From Oscillibacter ruminantium GH1 (GTDB taxonomy: Bacteria > Bacillota > Clostridia > Oscillospirales > Oscillospiraceae), in NCBI RefSeq assembly GCF_000307265.1, contig NZ_DF158898.1, positions 352,165-416,164 on the forward strand: 64,000 nucleotides of DNA, given 5' to 3'. Shown piece by piece: positions 27,238-35,778 of the stretch. Made by a program: the position numbers and the translations under genes. Every line of letters starts with the position of its first letter. Within the stretch, counting starts at the first letter, position 1. The notes under the pieces were generated by a model that ran no database searches, was not told where the DNA came from, and worked only from the letters and a program-made list of their open reading frames with translations.

Positions 27238-27908
27238 CCGATCTTCTCCTCAATCACGCGCAGAAGAGCGGTCAGACTCTCCTCAAAATTCAGCGTCGTG
27301 GTGTCCACCACGACGGCGTCCTCCGCCTGCCGAAGCGGCGCGGCAGCGCGGTGTGTGTCGTCCCAGTCCCGCTGAACGATCTCACTGAGCACCTGATCCA
27401 GCGGCTCCGGCGTTCCCCGCTGCTGAAGCTCCAAGCACCGCCGCTTCGCCCGCATCTCTGCCGAGGCAGTGAGAAAAATCTTTACGTCCGCGTCAGGCAG
27501 CACCACCGTACCGATGTCCCGTCCGTCCATCACCACGCTGTGCTTCCGGGCCAGCTCCCGCTGCATTTCCAGCAGGAACGCTCGAACACCCGCGTGGGCA
27601 GAGACAATGGAGGCGTATTTAGAAACTTCCGGCAGACGGATTTCTCTCGACACGTCCTCTCCGTTTAAAAACATGTGCTGCAAGCCGTCCTCGCCATAGC
27701 GCAGCTCCACCTCTGCCGACCGCAGCAACTCCAACACCTCCACCTCATCCTTTGGGTCCGCGCCTCTGCGCCGGACATAATAGCCCAAAGTCCGATAGAT
27801 GGCCCCGGTGTCCACATACAAATATCCTTTTTCCTTCGCCAGCGCCCGGGCAAGGGTGCTTTTCCCCGCGCCGGAGGGTCCGTCGATGGCGATGCTTACG
27901 TTTTTCAT
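27234..27908 (-). CDS. cmk: Cytidylate kinase
   Basis: A 224-residue (d)CMP kinase. The P-loop is IDGPSGAGKST, followed by YVDTGAIYRTLGYY and the MDGRDIGTVVLPDAD signature. The start at 27906-27908 has AAGGAG 7 bases upstream; longer frames extend into the oxidoreductase gene. The cmk-plsC-ispH/rpsA order is conserved in Clostridia. Confidence 0.96.
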   Translation of the reverse strand: MKNVSIAIDGPSGAGKSTLARALAKEKGYLYVDTGAIYRTLGYYVRRRGADPKDEVEVLELLRSAEVELRYGEDGLQHMFLNGEDVSREIRLPEVSKYASIVSAHAGVRAFLLEMQRELARKHSVVMDGRDIGTVVLPDADVKIFLTASAEMRAKRRCLELQQRGTPEPLDQVLSEIVQRDWDDTHRAAAPLRQAEDAVVVDTTTLNFEESLTALLRVIEEKIG

Positions 27909-27919
27909 TGGAATGCTCC

Positions 27920-29158
27920 TTATTCCTTGTTCTCCGCCGCCGCAAATCCGGCGGCCCGCCCGGTAGCCCAAGCGATCTGCAGGTTGAATCCACCGGTATA
28001 GGCGTCCACATCAATCAGTTCGCCCGAAAAGTACAAATCCTTTACACACTTTGATTCCATGGTATGGGGATCAATCTCCGATACCTTGACTCCACCGGAC
28101 GTGACGATGGCATCCTCCACAGGTCTGGGTGCGGCAATATTAATGGAAAAATGCTTTAAAAGCCGTCCAAAGCCCTGCCGCTGCTCCCGGGTGACATCAT
28201 GAATTTTCTGATGCTTGGGAATCCCGCTGCGCGCCACCATCACCGGAATCAACTTTTGCGGCAGCAGATCGTTCAGCGCATTGCAAAAGTCACTATTGGC
28301 ATACTTTTCAAAGTCGCTCAACAGCCGTTTATCCAGTTGACCCTCGTCCAGCGCCGGTTTCAGGTCAATTTCCAGCCGATATGTCTTTTTCCCAAAATAC
28401 CGCATGTGAGCCGAAGCGGACAGCACCAGGGGGCCGCTGACGCCAAAATGGGTGAACAGCAGCTCGCCGAAATCCGTCTCAATTTTCTTGTTGTTTTCAA
28501 AAACCGTCAGACCCACGTTTCGCAGAGACAGGCCCTGTAAGTCCCGGCAGACACCACCCTCTTCCTCTTGAAGCGGAACAAGGGAACCCTGCAAGGGCGT
28601 GACTGTGTGGCCCGCCTCCGCTGCAAGGCGGTGCCCGTCTCCGGTAGAGCCGGTGGCGGGATAGGACACGCCTCCGGTGGCCAAGATCACCGCATCGGCG
28701 GGCAGGGTCCCCTGCTCTGTCTCTACGCCACGGACTGCACCGTCTTTAATCAAAAGCCGGACTGCCCGCTTGCGGGACAAGATGACCTTCTGCTTTTTCA
28801 GCCGCCGCTCCAGCGCGCCGCTGACATCAAAGGACCGGTCAGACACGGGAAAGACCCGCTTCCCCCGCTCCACCTTCAGCGGCACACCCAGCTCCTCAAA
28901 AAAGGCCATGGCATCCTGTCCCTCAAACCGGGAAAAGGCGCTGTACAGGAACTTTCCATTGCGGGGTACGTTTGCCAGCAGCTCTTCCGTATTCGAGTTG
29001 TTGGTGACGTTGCACCGGCCCTTACCGGTGATGTTCAGCTTTTTACCCAGACGCTCGTTGGGTTCCAGCAGCGTCACAGATGCCCCCCGCTCCGCGGCGG
29101 AAATGGCCGCCATCATGCCGGCGGCTCCGCCACCGACTACTACAATCTTTTTAGTCAT
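27920..29158 (-). CDS. FAD-dependent oxidoreductase, HI0933/BaiN-like
   Basis: A 412-residue flavoprotein starting MTKKIVVVGGGAAGMMAA (dinucleotide-binding loop), with LEPNERLGKKLNITGKGRCN, VILATGGVSYPATGSTGDG and a C-terminal GGFNLQIAWATGRAAG, all typical of the HI0933 family. The family includes BaiN, which reduces bile-acid intermediates, but most members are uncharacterised, so no substrate is claimed. The ATG at 29156-29158 overlaps the end of the RpiR gene. Confidence 0.88.
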   Translation of the reverse strand: MTKKIVVVGGGAAGMMAAISAAERGASVTLLEPNERLGKKLNITGKGRCNVTNNSNTEELLANVPRNGKFLYSAFSRFEGQDAMAFFEELGVPLKVERGKRVFPVSDRSFDVSGALERRLKKQKVILSRKRAVRLLIKDGAVRGVETEQGTLPADAVILATGGVSYPATGSTGDGHRLAAEAGHTVTPLQGSLVPLQEEEGGVCRDLQGLSLRNVGLTVFENNKKIETDFGELLFTHFGVSGPLVLSASAHMRYFGKKTYRLEIDLKPALDEGQLDKRLLSDFEKYANSDFCNALNDLLPQKLIPVMVARSGIPKHQKIHDVTREQRQGFGRLLKHFSINIAAPRPVEDAIVTSGGVKVSEIDPHTMESKCVKDLYFSGELIDVDAYTGGFNLQIAWATGRAAGFAAAENKE

Positions 29159-30017
29159 CGTCCGACTTCCCAAACACACCATAGGCATCCCAGATATCCT
29201 CCAGTTCGGAGAATGTGGCAGACACGTCCTTCCCCATCCGGAAACCGAGCGCCACCAGCAAAGCGTTGACCATAGACATGGGCGCCACCATGGAGTCCAC
29301 GAAGGAAATCATCTCGCTGGGCGCCAGAACAGACGCACTGGCCATCTGCCCCAGAGGAGACAGTTCATTGTCCGTAATGGCCATAATCGTCGCGCCCCGG
29401 TCCTTTGCAAATTTCGCGGTGTTGATGGTGACCTTGGAATACCGGGGAAAGCTAATAGCCAGCATCACGTCGCCGGGACCGATGCGGAACATCTGCTCAA
29501 AAATCTCTCCCGCAGCGTTGGACTGCACCAGCGTCACGTTTTCCAGCAGCAGATGCATGTAAAAGTTCAGATACCCCGCCACAAACGAGGAGGACCGCAC
29601 ACCGAGAATATAGATGTGGCGCGCCTTTACCAGTCCGTCCACCACCTGATCGAAGTCCCTGCGGTCTGCCTTGTCCGCCACCAGCCGAAGTTTATCAATG
29701 TCAGACCTCATCACAGAGGACAGTACATCCTGTCCGCTCAACATACTGCCCGCCGCCTGAATGCGCTGGGTTGAGGTGAGACGGCTGCGAATCATCTCCT
29801 GCAGTGCCCGCTGCATGGCTGGATAACCCTCAAATCCCAACTCATAGGCAAAACGAACCACCGTGGACTCGCTGACGCCAGAAAGCTCGCCCAATTTGCT
29901 GGCCGTCATGAACGCGGCCTTGTCGTAATTCCCCACAATATAGGAGGCAATGCGCTTTTGTCCCTTTGAAAAGCCGCTCATGCCGCTCTCCAAGGTATAT
30001 AGAATGCTTTTAGCCAC
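29151..30017 (-). CDS. MurR/RpiR family transcription regulator
   Basis: A 288-residue regulator: an N-terminal helix-turn-helix (~20-70, LGELSGVSESTVVRFAYELG) and a C-terminal SIS sugar-phosphate-binding domain (VRSSSFVAGYLNF, AISFPRYSKVTI). Such proteins sense phosphosugars. No sugar genes are in view; it heads the run rpiR-FAD oxidoreductase-cmk-plsC-ispH and may simply ride with it. Confidence 0.9.
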   Translation of the reverse strand: MAKSILYTLESGMSGFSKGQKRIASYIVGNYDKAAFMTASKLGELSGVSESTVVRFAYELGFEGYPAMQRALQEMIRSRLTSTQRIQAAGSMLSGQDVLSSVMRSDIDKLRLVADKADRRDFDQVVDGLVKARHIYILGVRSSSFVAGYLNFYMHLLLENVTLVQSNAAGEIFEQMFRIGPGDVMLAISFPRYSKVTINTAKFAKDRGATIMAITDNELSPLGQMASASVLAPSEMISFVDSMVAPMSMVNALLVALGFRMGKDVSATFSELEDIWDAYGVFGKSDDD

Positions 30018-30072
30018 GATTCTTTTCCTCCGTTGCTCTTCCGATTCAGCGCACTACGCGCTTGCTTTGAAT

Positions 30073-30100
30073 AGTCTACCACATTTCCTGCATTTTTCAA
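30073..30100 (-). promoter_or_regulatory. Sigma-A promoter of the rpiR-cmk-ispH run
   Basis: On minus, TTGAAA (30095-30100), a 16-base spacer, then TAGACT (30073-30078). Transcription should start about 50 nt before the rpiR start codon. Confidence 0.6.
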
Positions 30101-30207
30101 TACAAATCTGCTGTTTTTTTTGCAGCAATAGATGTAAAATTTCTAATTTTTTTATAAAAAACATTGGGTTTTCAATGTGCTCGTCTGCTTCTTTAAGACA
30201 ATATAAA

Positions 30208-30237
30208 AATTGCAGGATTTATAAAAATCCTGCAATT
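30208..30237 (-). terminator. Terminator, likely for rluB
   Basis: A 13-bp stem (30208-30220 with 30225-30237) with a T-rich tail on minus (TTTTTATATTG). It lies about 200 bp past the rluB stop with no gene between, leaving a long 3' region. Confidence 0.7.
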
Positions 30238-30330
30238 CATCCCGTCAAAAGATATTCCGCCGTTTTCATTAGTTGCCTGACGCCGTAATTTTCCGTCCGC
30301 TCCGAGAACTGAAATTTCCCGCTGTGTGAT

Positions 30331-30352
30331 CTGTCAACTTCCAACTTGACAG
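30331..30352. repeat. Inverted repeat in the rluB 3' region
   Basis: CTGTCAA (30331-30337) and TTGACAG (30346-30352) form a perfect 7-bp inverted repeat with an 8-base loop. It lies in the 423-bp gene-free stretch 30018-30440, which otherwise holds the rpiR promoter and the terminator at 30208-30237. No further feature is seen there. Confidence 0.4.
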
Positions 30353-30440
30353 GCGCTTAATGCCGACAAAATGGCAGCGGACTACTGCGCCGCAAAACGA
30401 ACCCGTCCAGCACAAATGCAGACGGTTCTGTCGATGTATT

Positions 30441-31148
30441 TTATTCGCCCAGCAGTGCAGTCAGTTCCGCCGCCGTCAGATGCCGCCACTTCCCTACCGG
30501 CAGGTCCCCCAGTTCCAGCGTGTGCTCCCGCACCCGCCGCAGGCGGCGGACTGTAAGACCGCAGGCGGCGCACATACGCCGAATCTGACGGTTCTTTCCC
30601 TCGTGGATGACCACGGATAGCCGAGCGCGATCCGCTGCCTTAGAAATCACTTCTACCGTTGCTTGATGGATTGCTTCTCCATCAAGTTCTGTGATGGAAG
30701 ATAGCTTGACAGCGGAATCCGCTTGGAAACCGTTCACATCCACCTGATAGGTCTTGTCAATCTGAAAGCTGGGATGGATCAGCCGCTGCATCAGTTCCCC
30801 ATCGTTGGTCAGCAGAAGCAGCCCCTCCGAATCCATGTCCAACCGCCCCACAGGAAAAACCCGGGTCCCTGCATCCCGCACCAGTTCCGCTACCGTGGGA
30901 CGGCCCTTTTCGTCGGAAAGCGTGGTCACATATCCCCGAGGCTTATTCAACAAAATATAGGTTTTGTTCTCTTTTTTCCGGAGCGGCACACCGTCCACCT
31001 GCACATCGTCCCGGTCCGGATCGGCCCTGTCTCCGATTTGGGCCGTGCGGCCATTGACACGCACCCGTCCTGCCGCCAGCCAATCCTCCGCTGTGCGGCG
31101 GGAACATAGGCCCGCGGCGCTCAACAACTTTTGTAATCGTTCTTCCAA
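30441..31148 (-). CDS. rluB: 23S rRNA pseudouridine synthase (RluB/RsuA family)
   Basis: A 235-residue enzyme with an N-terminal S4 RNA-binding domain (RLQKLLSAAGLCSRRTAEDW) and a catalytic domain with NKPRGYVTT and the catalytic aspartate in VGRLDMDSEGLLLLTNDG, ending KNRQIRRMCAACG. The start is a TTG at 31146-31148 with AGGAGG 8 bases upstream; no ATG is near. Specificity (RluB versus RsuA) is by likelihood only. Confidence 0.9.
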   Translation of the reverse strand: MEERLQKLLSAAGLCSRRTAEDWLAAGRVRVNGRTAQIGDRADPDRDDVQVDGVPLRKKENKTYILLNKPRGYVTTLSDEKGRPTVAELVRDAGTRVFPVGRLDMDSEGLLLLTNDGELMQRLIHPSFQIDKTYQVDVNGFQADSAVKLSSITELDGEAIHQATVEVISKAADRARLSVVIHEGKNRQIRRMCAACGLTVRRLRRVREHTLELGDLPVGKWRHLTAAELTALLGE

Positions 31149-31179
31149 GCAGCTTCCCTCCTTTCGTAATTGAAACAAT

Positions 31180-31210
31180 AAAAGCCGCGCCCTTGAGGCG
31201 CGGCTTTTAT
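31180..31210 (-). terminator. Terminator after dacF
   Basis: A 12-bp stem (31180-31191 with 31197-31208), flanked by A4 and T4, 15 bp past the dacF stop codon. Confidence 0.75.
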
Positions 31211-31224
31211 CTCTCCACGCGTGT

Positions 31225-32337
31225 TCAGCCGTTTCCCAGCAGTGACCGCAGACGGCGCAGCAGACTGGGCGGTGTTTGAATCGCCAGCAGCACATCACTG
31301 CCGCACAGCAATTCGACCCGTCCCACCTCCTTGCCTGCCAAACTGAAAACAGCTTGTCCGGCAGAGGTTCCCGCCGATACCGGGGCCTGTAAACTCTCCG
31401 GCAGGTCAAAACGGATGTCCAGTTTTTCCCCTTGAGCCAGCGGCCAAGAAAAGCTGTCCGCTGCCACCAGCGGCACCGAGGTCGTCAGTCCGCCGATCAC
31501 CGCCAGCGTCCCCACCGTCTCACCTATGGTCATGGCCCGCCGGGCGGGATAGGCGGCAAAGCCGTAGTCATACAGTGCAGCGTGATCCGCCCAGTCATTG
31601 CCGTCCTGCAAGGTCACCGCCACCAGCCGCTGTCCGTTGCGCCGGGCGCAGGAGACAAGCGTGCGGCCCGCAGCCTTTGTATACCCGGTCTTCAGGCCGA
31701 TGCAGCCATCCACATAGGACAGGAGTTTGTTGTGATTTGTCAGCGTCCGCCCATTCACGTTCACAGTGCGGGTAGATACAATACGGGCAAACGTCTCGTT
31801 GTTCATGGCTGCACAAGCCAGCACCGCCATGTCCATGGCGGTGGAGTAGTGCTTTTCATCGTCCAGCCCGTTGGGGTTTGCAAAGGAGGTGTGGGTCATG
31901 CCCAGTTCCTTCGCCTTTTGGTTCATCAGCTTCACAAATTTGTCTGTGTTCCCTGCCACGCCCTGTGCCACGGCCACGGCCGCGTCATTTCCGGAGCAGA
32001 GCATCAAGCCGTATAGCAGCGTCTCCAGCGACAGTTTCTCCCCAGCCTTCAGATACATGGAAGACCCCTCTGTATTGGCGGCCTCCGCCGAGACCTTTAC
32101 CATGCCGTTCAGGTTGCCGTTTTCCAGCGCAACCAGCGCGGTCATGATTTTCGTGGTGCTGGCAATCAGCATTTTTGCATTTTCGTTCTGGGCATACAGC
32201 ACCCGCCCGGAATCCACATCAATCAGCACCGCAGATGTAGCGGAAGTGCTGACAGCAGACACTTGGCAAGGAAAAATGCTATACAGTGTCAATATGGCGC
32301 AAAACAGCGTCAGGAATCTTTTGAAGTGAGTTTGCAT
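31225..32337 (-). CDS. dacF: D-alanyl-D-alanine carboxypeptidase (DacF type)
   Basis: A 370-residue exported penicillin-binding protein of family S11. A signal peptide (FKRFLTLFCAILTLYSIF...VSA) is followed by the three active-site motifs: SxxK in IASTTKIMTALV, SGN in CSGNDAAVAVA and KTG in LKTGYTKAAGR, then a C-terminal beta domain. It trims D-Ala from peptidoglycan; the sporulation paralogue DacF acts on cortex. The neighbouring ytfJ and scpA/scpB order is the same as in other Clostridia, supporting the sporulation assignment. A sigma-F/G-like promoter and a hairpin over the ribosome-binding site lie upstream. Confidence 0.92.
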   Translation of the reverse strand: MQTHFKRFLTLFCAILTLYSIFPCQVSAVSTSATSAVLIDVDSGRVLYAQNENAKMLIASTTKIMTALVALENGNLNGMVKVSAEAANTEGSSMYLKAGEKLSLETLLYGLMLCSGNDAAVAVAQGVAGNTDKFVKLMNQKAKELGMTHTSFANPNGLDDEKHYSTAMDMAVLACAAMNNETFARIVSTRTVNVNGRTLTNHNKLLSYVDGCIGLKTGYTKAAGRTLVSCARRNGQRLVAVTLQDGNDWADHAALYDYGFAAYPARRAMTIGETVGTLAVIGGLTTSVPLVAADSFSWPLAQGEKLDIRFDLPESLQAPVSAGTSAGQAVFSLAGKEVGRVELLCGSDVLLAIQTPPSLLRRLRSLLGNG

Positions 32338-32341
32338 CTAC

Positions 32342-32365
32342 GATCACCTTTCTACTCAGGTGATC
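32342..32365 (-). promoter_or_regulatory. Hairpin covering the dacF ribosome-binding site
   Basis: On minus, GATCACC (32359-32365) pairs with GGTGATC (32342-32348), 7 bp with a 10-base loop. The 3' arm includes the AAGGTGAT that serves as Shine-Dalgarno site 4-5 bases before the dacF ATG, so folding would mask it. Confidence 0.45.
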
Positions 32366-32366
32366 T

Positions 32367-32377
32367 TAGTATACCCC
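32367..32377 (-). promoter_or_regulatory. Candidate forespore (sigma-F/sigma-G) -10 element of dacF
   Basis: On minus, GGGGTATACTA fits the forespore -10 pattern GGnnAnACTA. The -35 region is a poor match (GGAAA at about 16 bases). Bacillus dacF is a forespore gene, which is why this is reported. Confidence 0.35.
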
Positions 32378-32379
32378 TG

Positions 32380-32778
32380 TTAGAACTCCTCTTTTTCCTG
32401 CTTTTTGTCGAAATATTTTTCCACTTTATCCAGAATATCCGGGACCATTTCAACCACACGGTCCACGGTGGAAACCGGCGGCACGGATACCGGAAGAACC
32501 CGCGTCGTCCCTTCCTTAATCACCAAAAATGCCACTGGGTCGATTTTCACGCCTGCGCCGCTGCCACCGCCAAAGTTTTGGGGCTGCGTTGTCCCGTAGT
32601 CTCCACCGCCGCTGCCAAAACCGAAGCTGACCTTGGAGATGGGGATGAGAGTCACGCCGTCCGGCGTGGTAATGGGCTGGCCCACGATGGTATTGGTGTC
32701 CACCATCTCATGGATTTTCTCCATGGTGGAACGCATCAGGTCATTCAGCGGATGCTTTTTTTCAACATTGTTGTCCAT
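32380..32778 (-). CDS. ytfJ: Sporulation protein YtfJ (GerW family)
   Basis: A 132-residue protein with NTIVGQPITTPDGVTLIPIS and GFGSGGGDYG, the GerW/YtfJ signature, followed by AFLVIKEGTTRVLPV. It is made in the forespore in Bacillus and needed for normal germination. It lies directly before dacF on the same strand and after a DUF2953 gene, a common clostridial arrangement. Confidence 0.92.
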   Translation of the reverse strand: MDNNVEKKHPLNDLMRSTMEKIHEMVDTNTIVGQPITTPDGVTLIPISKVSFGFGSGGGDYGTTQPQNFGGGSGAGVKIDPVAFLVIKEGTTRVLPVSVPPVSTVDRVVEMVPDILDKVEKYFDKKQEKEEF

Positions 32779-32791
32779 ATCAATTTCCTTT

Positions 32792-33460
32792 CTACGCGGC
32801 AGCTTTTGGCGTCTCAGTCTGTTCGTCCGGCTGCGGTTTATCCTTTTTATGTCCTTTTTGGAATTGCAGAATCCAGCGGATTCCGGGAATCATAAGGCCA
32901 AAGCCCATAGCCAGCATCGTTCCGATTCGCAGGGACACGCCAACCTCGCCCCGGATGCGGAGGGCCGCCGCATCATAGTCCACGCCCACATGGAGGGATG
33001 GCTTCGGGATATCAATCAGCTCCTCCAGAGGGGGCATCACCGTCCACATCACGGCGCAGATATCGCCGTATCGCTCCGCGGCCTTCGCGGGGTCATTCCG
33101 TCCGCGCAAGGTCAGCGATAAGGACAGCGGATGCACGCGGATACCGCGGCCAAACCGGCGCAGCGCTTTTTTTGAGGCAGGCATCAGCATTTGGTACGCG
33201 GCCTTTAGATCTTCTTTTGTAGGTCGCGGAAATTTTTTCAGTATTTTGGTCAGGTCCTTCGGTTCTTTTTTCTCGGGTTCCTTTTTCGGCTTCTCCCTTA
33301 CCGGTTTCCGCGATTTGGAAGGCGCTACCCGAAAACGCAGAAATCCAAAGGTCACGTCCGCCGAAACCACGTCGCCAAACGTCACGCGAACACCCAGCCG
33401 CGTCAGACAGAACAAAATAAATAGAACCACAATGCCCGCCAGTATCTTCAGCCAGAGCAC
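32792..33460 (-). CDS. DUF2953 domain membrane protein
   Basis: A 222-residue protein with an N-terminal membrane span (LKILAGIVVLFILFCL), a Lys/Glu/Pro-rich linker (~50-75) and a C-terminal domain ending in a hydrophobic stretch and basic tail. DUF2953 proteins stand next to ytfJ in spore formers, so a sporulation role is likely but unproven. The start is GTG at 33458-33460 with GGAGG 8 bases upstream. Confidence 0.8.
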   Translation of the reverse strand: MLWLKILAGIVVLFILFCLTRLGVRVTFGDVVSADVTFGFLRFRVAPSKSRKPVREKPKKEPEKKEPKDLTKILKKFPRPTKEDLKAAYQMLMPASKKALRRFGRGIRVHPLSLSLTLRGRNDPAKAAERYGDICAVMWTVMPPLEELIDIPKPSLHVGVDYDAAALRIRGEVGVSLRIGTMLAMGFGLMIPGIRWILQFQKGHKKDKPQPDEQTETPKAAA

Positions 33461-33500
33461 AGCGCCTTCCTCCTTCCGTAGTTTTCCCTGTGCGCAGAAA

Positions 33501-34124
33501 TTATTTCTCGTCCTCCGCTTCGCCGGATTCTGCGCTCTCGCGCTTCTCGCTGTCGGAGTCCACAATCTCCCCGTTGTCGCCCAAACGCATCTGCCCCGTG
33601 CCGCCGAAATCCGGCAGCTCCGGCAAATCGTCCAGCGAGTGGAGGTGGAACGAACGAAGGAAGTTTTTCGTGGTCCGGTACTGCCGGGGCCGGCCCGGAA
33701 CCTGCAGCCGCCCGCATTCCTCGATCAGCTTTCGATCCAGCAGCAGTCCCACGGTATAGGAACTGTCAACACCCCGGATTTGATCCACATAGGCTCGGGT
33801 AACCGGCTGGTAATACGCGATGATGGTCAGTACCTCCAGCGCGGGCTGACTGAGCTTGGCGGGCTTTCGAATCTCAAATGCCCTACGGATCACATCCGCA
33901 TAGTCCGGCGATGAGCACATCTGCCACGTATCTTCCACATGGAGCAGCCGGACTCCCCGGCGGTCATAGGCATAATGATCCATCAGATTTTGCAGCACCC
34001 GCTCCGCCACCGAACGGTCCATGTCCAGAGCGATGCAGATGCGGTCGATGTGAATGGGTTCGCCGGAGGCAAAGAGAATGCCCTCCATAGCGGACTCGAT
34101 CTCCTTCATGTCGATACTTTCCAT
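33501..34124 (-). CDS. scpB: Segregation and condensation protein B
   Basis: A 207-residue winged-helix protein with EGILFASGEPIHIDRICIAL and ALEVLTIIAYYQPVTRAYVDQIRGVDS, the ScpB signature. With ScpA and SMC it forms the bacterial condensin. The acidic C-terminal tail (~175-207) is longer than the core needs. The gene follows scpA with a 9-bp gap. Confidence 0.95.
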   Translation of the reverse strand: MESIDMKEIESAMEGILFASGEPIHIDRICIALDMDRSVAERVLQNLMDHYAYDRRGVRLLHVEDTWQMCSSPDYADVIRRAFEIRKPAKLSQPALEVLTIIAYYQPVTRAYVDQIRGVDSSYTVGLLLDRKLIEECGRLQVPGRPRQYRTTKNFLRSFHLHSLDDLPELPDFGGTGQMRLGDNGEIVDSDSEKRESAESGEAEDEK

Positions 34125-34133
34125 GTTGTTTCC

Positions 34134-34919
34134 TTACAGTGTCAAATTTTCCGGAAGCTCCTGCTCCTGCTTCACAGTGCAGTCCGTCTCAGACCCCGCC
34201 AGATGAATGATACGGGCACGGCACAGTTCCAACACAGCCAAAAACGTGGCCACCACCTCGCTGCGGGTCCGGTTGCCTTTAAACAGCAGCAAAAACCGGG
34301 TAATCCCTCCCTCTTTCAGCTGCCGGACAATCTCCTTCGCCTTGTTCTCAACGGGATAGGGCTCATGCTGCACAATGTTGGCAAAGGCGGTTCTGGGCGG
34401 AGGCAGCGCCCGCTCTGCCCGGTCCCGAATCTCCATCATGGCAGAGATGAGATCTTCAGAATTCTGATCGTACTCATAGATTTTTCCTCGCTCCACCGAC
34501 TCGCTGTGGCGGGTGACGATGTTGCGTCCAAACTCGCCCATAGGCTCCAAGCGCTTGGCTCCAGCTTTTACCACGCCGTAATTTTCGTTGCGGCGGCGCT
34601 CTTCCAAAGACTGGATCAGAGCGTCCATTTCGCCCTTGGCCTCCTCGTCTTCAATGGACAAAAGCATCCGGGTCTTGAGATAGATGAGATGGGACGCCAT
34701 GGAAATAAATTCGCTGGCAACCTCTAAATCCATCTTTTTCCGTACCTCCAGCCATTGGAGATACTGGTCGCAAATCATGGCGATGGAGATATCCTGAATC
34801 TCCATCTTGTTCTTGCCGAGCAAAAACAAGATCAGGTCCAGCGGCCCTTCAAAGTCCTGCATCTCTGTCTGGGATTTGGCGCGGACCACTTTTTCCAGTT
34901 TAAATACAGGACTTTCCAA
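34134..34919 (-). CDS. scpA: Segregation and condensation protein A
   Basis: A 261-residue kleisin. The N-terminal SMC-binding motif DFEGPLDLILFLLGKNKMEIQDI and the MASHLIYLKTRMLLS segment are typical, with a C-terminal winged helix (VVATFLAVLELCRARII). The start is a TTG at 34917-34919 with GAGGTG 8 bases upstream; no ATG is in frame nearby until codon 20. Confidence 0.94.
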   Translation of the reverse strand: MESPVFKLEKVVRAKSQTEMQDFEGPLDLILFLLGKNKMEIQDISIAMICDQYLQWLEVRKKMDLEVASEFISMASHLIYLKTRMLLSIEDEEAKGEMDALIQSLEERRRNENYGVVKAGAKRLEPMGEFGRNIVTRHSESVERGKIYEYDQNSEDLISAMMEIRDRAERALPPPRTAFANIVQHEPYPVENKAKEIVRQLKEGGITRFLLLFKGNRTRSEVVATFLAVLELCRARIIHLAGSETDCTVKQEQELPENLTL

Positions 34920-34931
34920 AAAGCGTTCACC

Positions 34932-35588
34932 TCAATAAAGCAGGTTAATCATCGCGGTGTATACCGCGGCGATGGCGCGGCTGATAAGTCCCCCACCCAC
35001 GTTGGCAAAGGAAAGCAGCAGCAACAGCAGCATTCCGTACCGCTCATAGCGCATCAGCGTAAAATAAGCCCGGTCGGGCAGCAACGCACCCAGCACCTTA
35101 GACCCGTCCAGCGGCGGTATGGGCAGCAGATTGAAAAGTCCCAGCCCGATGGAGAGGATAGCCGTGGAGAGCAGAAAGTTGAAAATCACATCCCACACCA
35201 GGGTGTAATCAGCATAAAGGTAAATTCCCTTGCTGAGCAGAATCAGGGAAAATGCCAGCATGAAATTGGAAACCGGCCCCGCCAGCGCCGTCAACGCCAT
35301 TCCCTTTTTGGGGTTTTTGAAGTACCGCGGGTCCACCGGCACAGGCTTTGCCCAGCCAAATCCCATAGTGAACATCATCAAAAGGCCCAGCCAATCAATG
35401 TGCCGCAAAGGGTTCAGGGACAGCCGGTGCATAGATTTTGCCGTGGAGTCCCCCAAAGACAGGGCAGCCAGACCGTGACAAGTCTCGTGGATGGTCAGGC
35501 AAAGCATGACAGACACCACCCGCAGCGCCGCGTCCAGCGCGGAGGAGAGGTCCATCTGTTGAAGCAGGGCTTGAATGTAATGCAGCAA
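34932..35588 (-). CDS. Site-2 protease family protein (M50, rhomboid-like neighbour of scpA)
   Basis: A 218-residue membrane protease with H-E-x-x-H-like zinc site HETCHGLAALSLGD, and LLPIPPLDGSKVLG holding the third zinc ligand, within about five membrane spans. This is the M50B family often found before scpA in Clostridia. The start is taken as TTG at 35586-35588 because GAGGAG lies 6 bases upstream; a longer TTG start at 35606 has no such site. Confidence 0.85.
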   Translation of the reverse strand: MLHYIQALLQQMDLSSALDAALRVVSVMLCLTIHETCHGLAALSLGDSTAKSMHRLSLNPLRHIDWLGLLMMFTMGFGWAKPVPVDPRYFKNPKKGMALTALAGPVSNFMLAFSLILLSKGIYLYADYTLVWDVIFNFLLSTAILSIGLGLFNLLPIPPLDGSKVLGALLPDRAYFTLMRYERYGMLLLLLLSFANVGGGLISRAIAAVYTAMINLLY

Positions 35589-35638
35589 AGCAGTCTCCTC
35601 ATGCAAAATAGCATTCTTAAAATAACATTAGTCATAAC

Positions 35639-35667
35639 ATTATAACAGTTTTTCCCTTTCAATACAA
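35639..35667 (-). promoter_or_regulatory. Sigma-A promoter of the protease-scpA-scpB run
   Basis: On minus, TTGTAT (35662-35667), a 17-base spacer ending TGT, then a perfect TATAAT (35639-35644). Confidence 0.78.
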
Positions 35668-35698
35668 GGAAAATCCACGCGAGAAAATGGGAAGAACA

Positions 35699-35724
35699 AG
35701 CAGGGGGCTTTTAAGCCCCCTGCC
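35699..35724. terminator. Terminator after the cysteine desulfidase gene
   Basis: An 11-bp GC-rich stem centred on 35711-35712 with a T-rich tail on minus (TTGTTCTT). It lies about 55 bp past the stop codon. Between them an AGGGAATGTA element is present twice in a row (35768-35789). Confidence 0.7.
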
Positions 35725-35778
35725 GAAATTGTCGAAAAAGAGTTTCGCCACGTTTTGGAGATACCGCTTACATTCCCT

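Noticed and set aside
26606..27253. N-terminal extension of IspH-S1 to 27253
   Set aside because: It lies out of frame over plsC and its translation is Arg/Gly/Pro-rich noise; the GTG at 26605 with GGAGGA fits the known IspH start.
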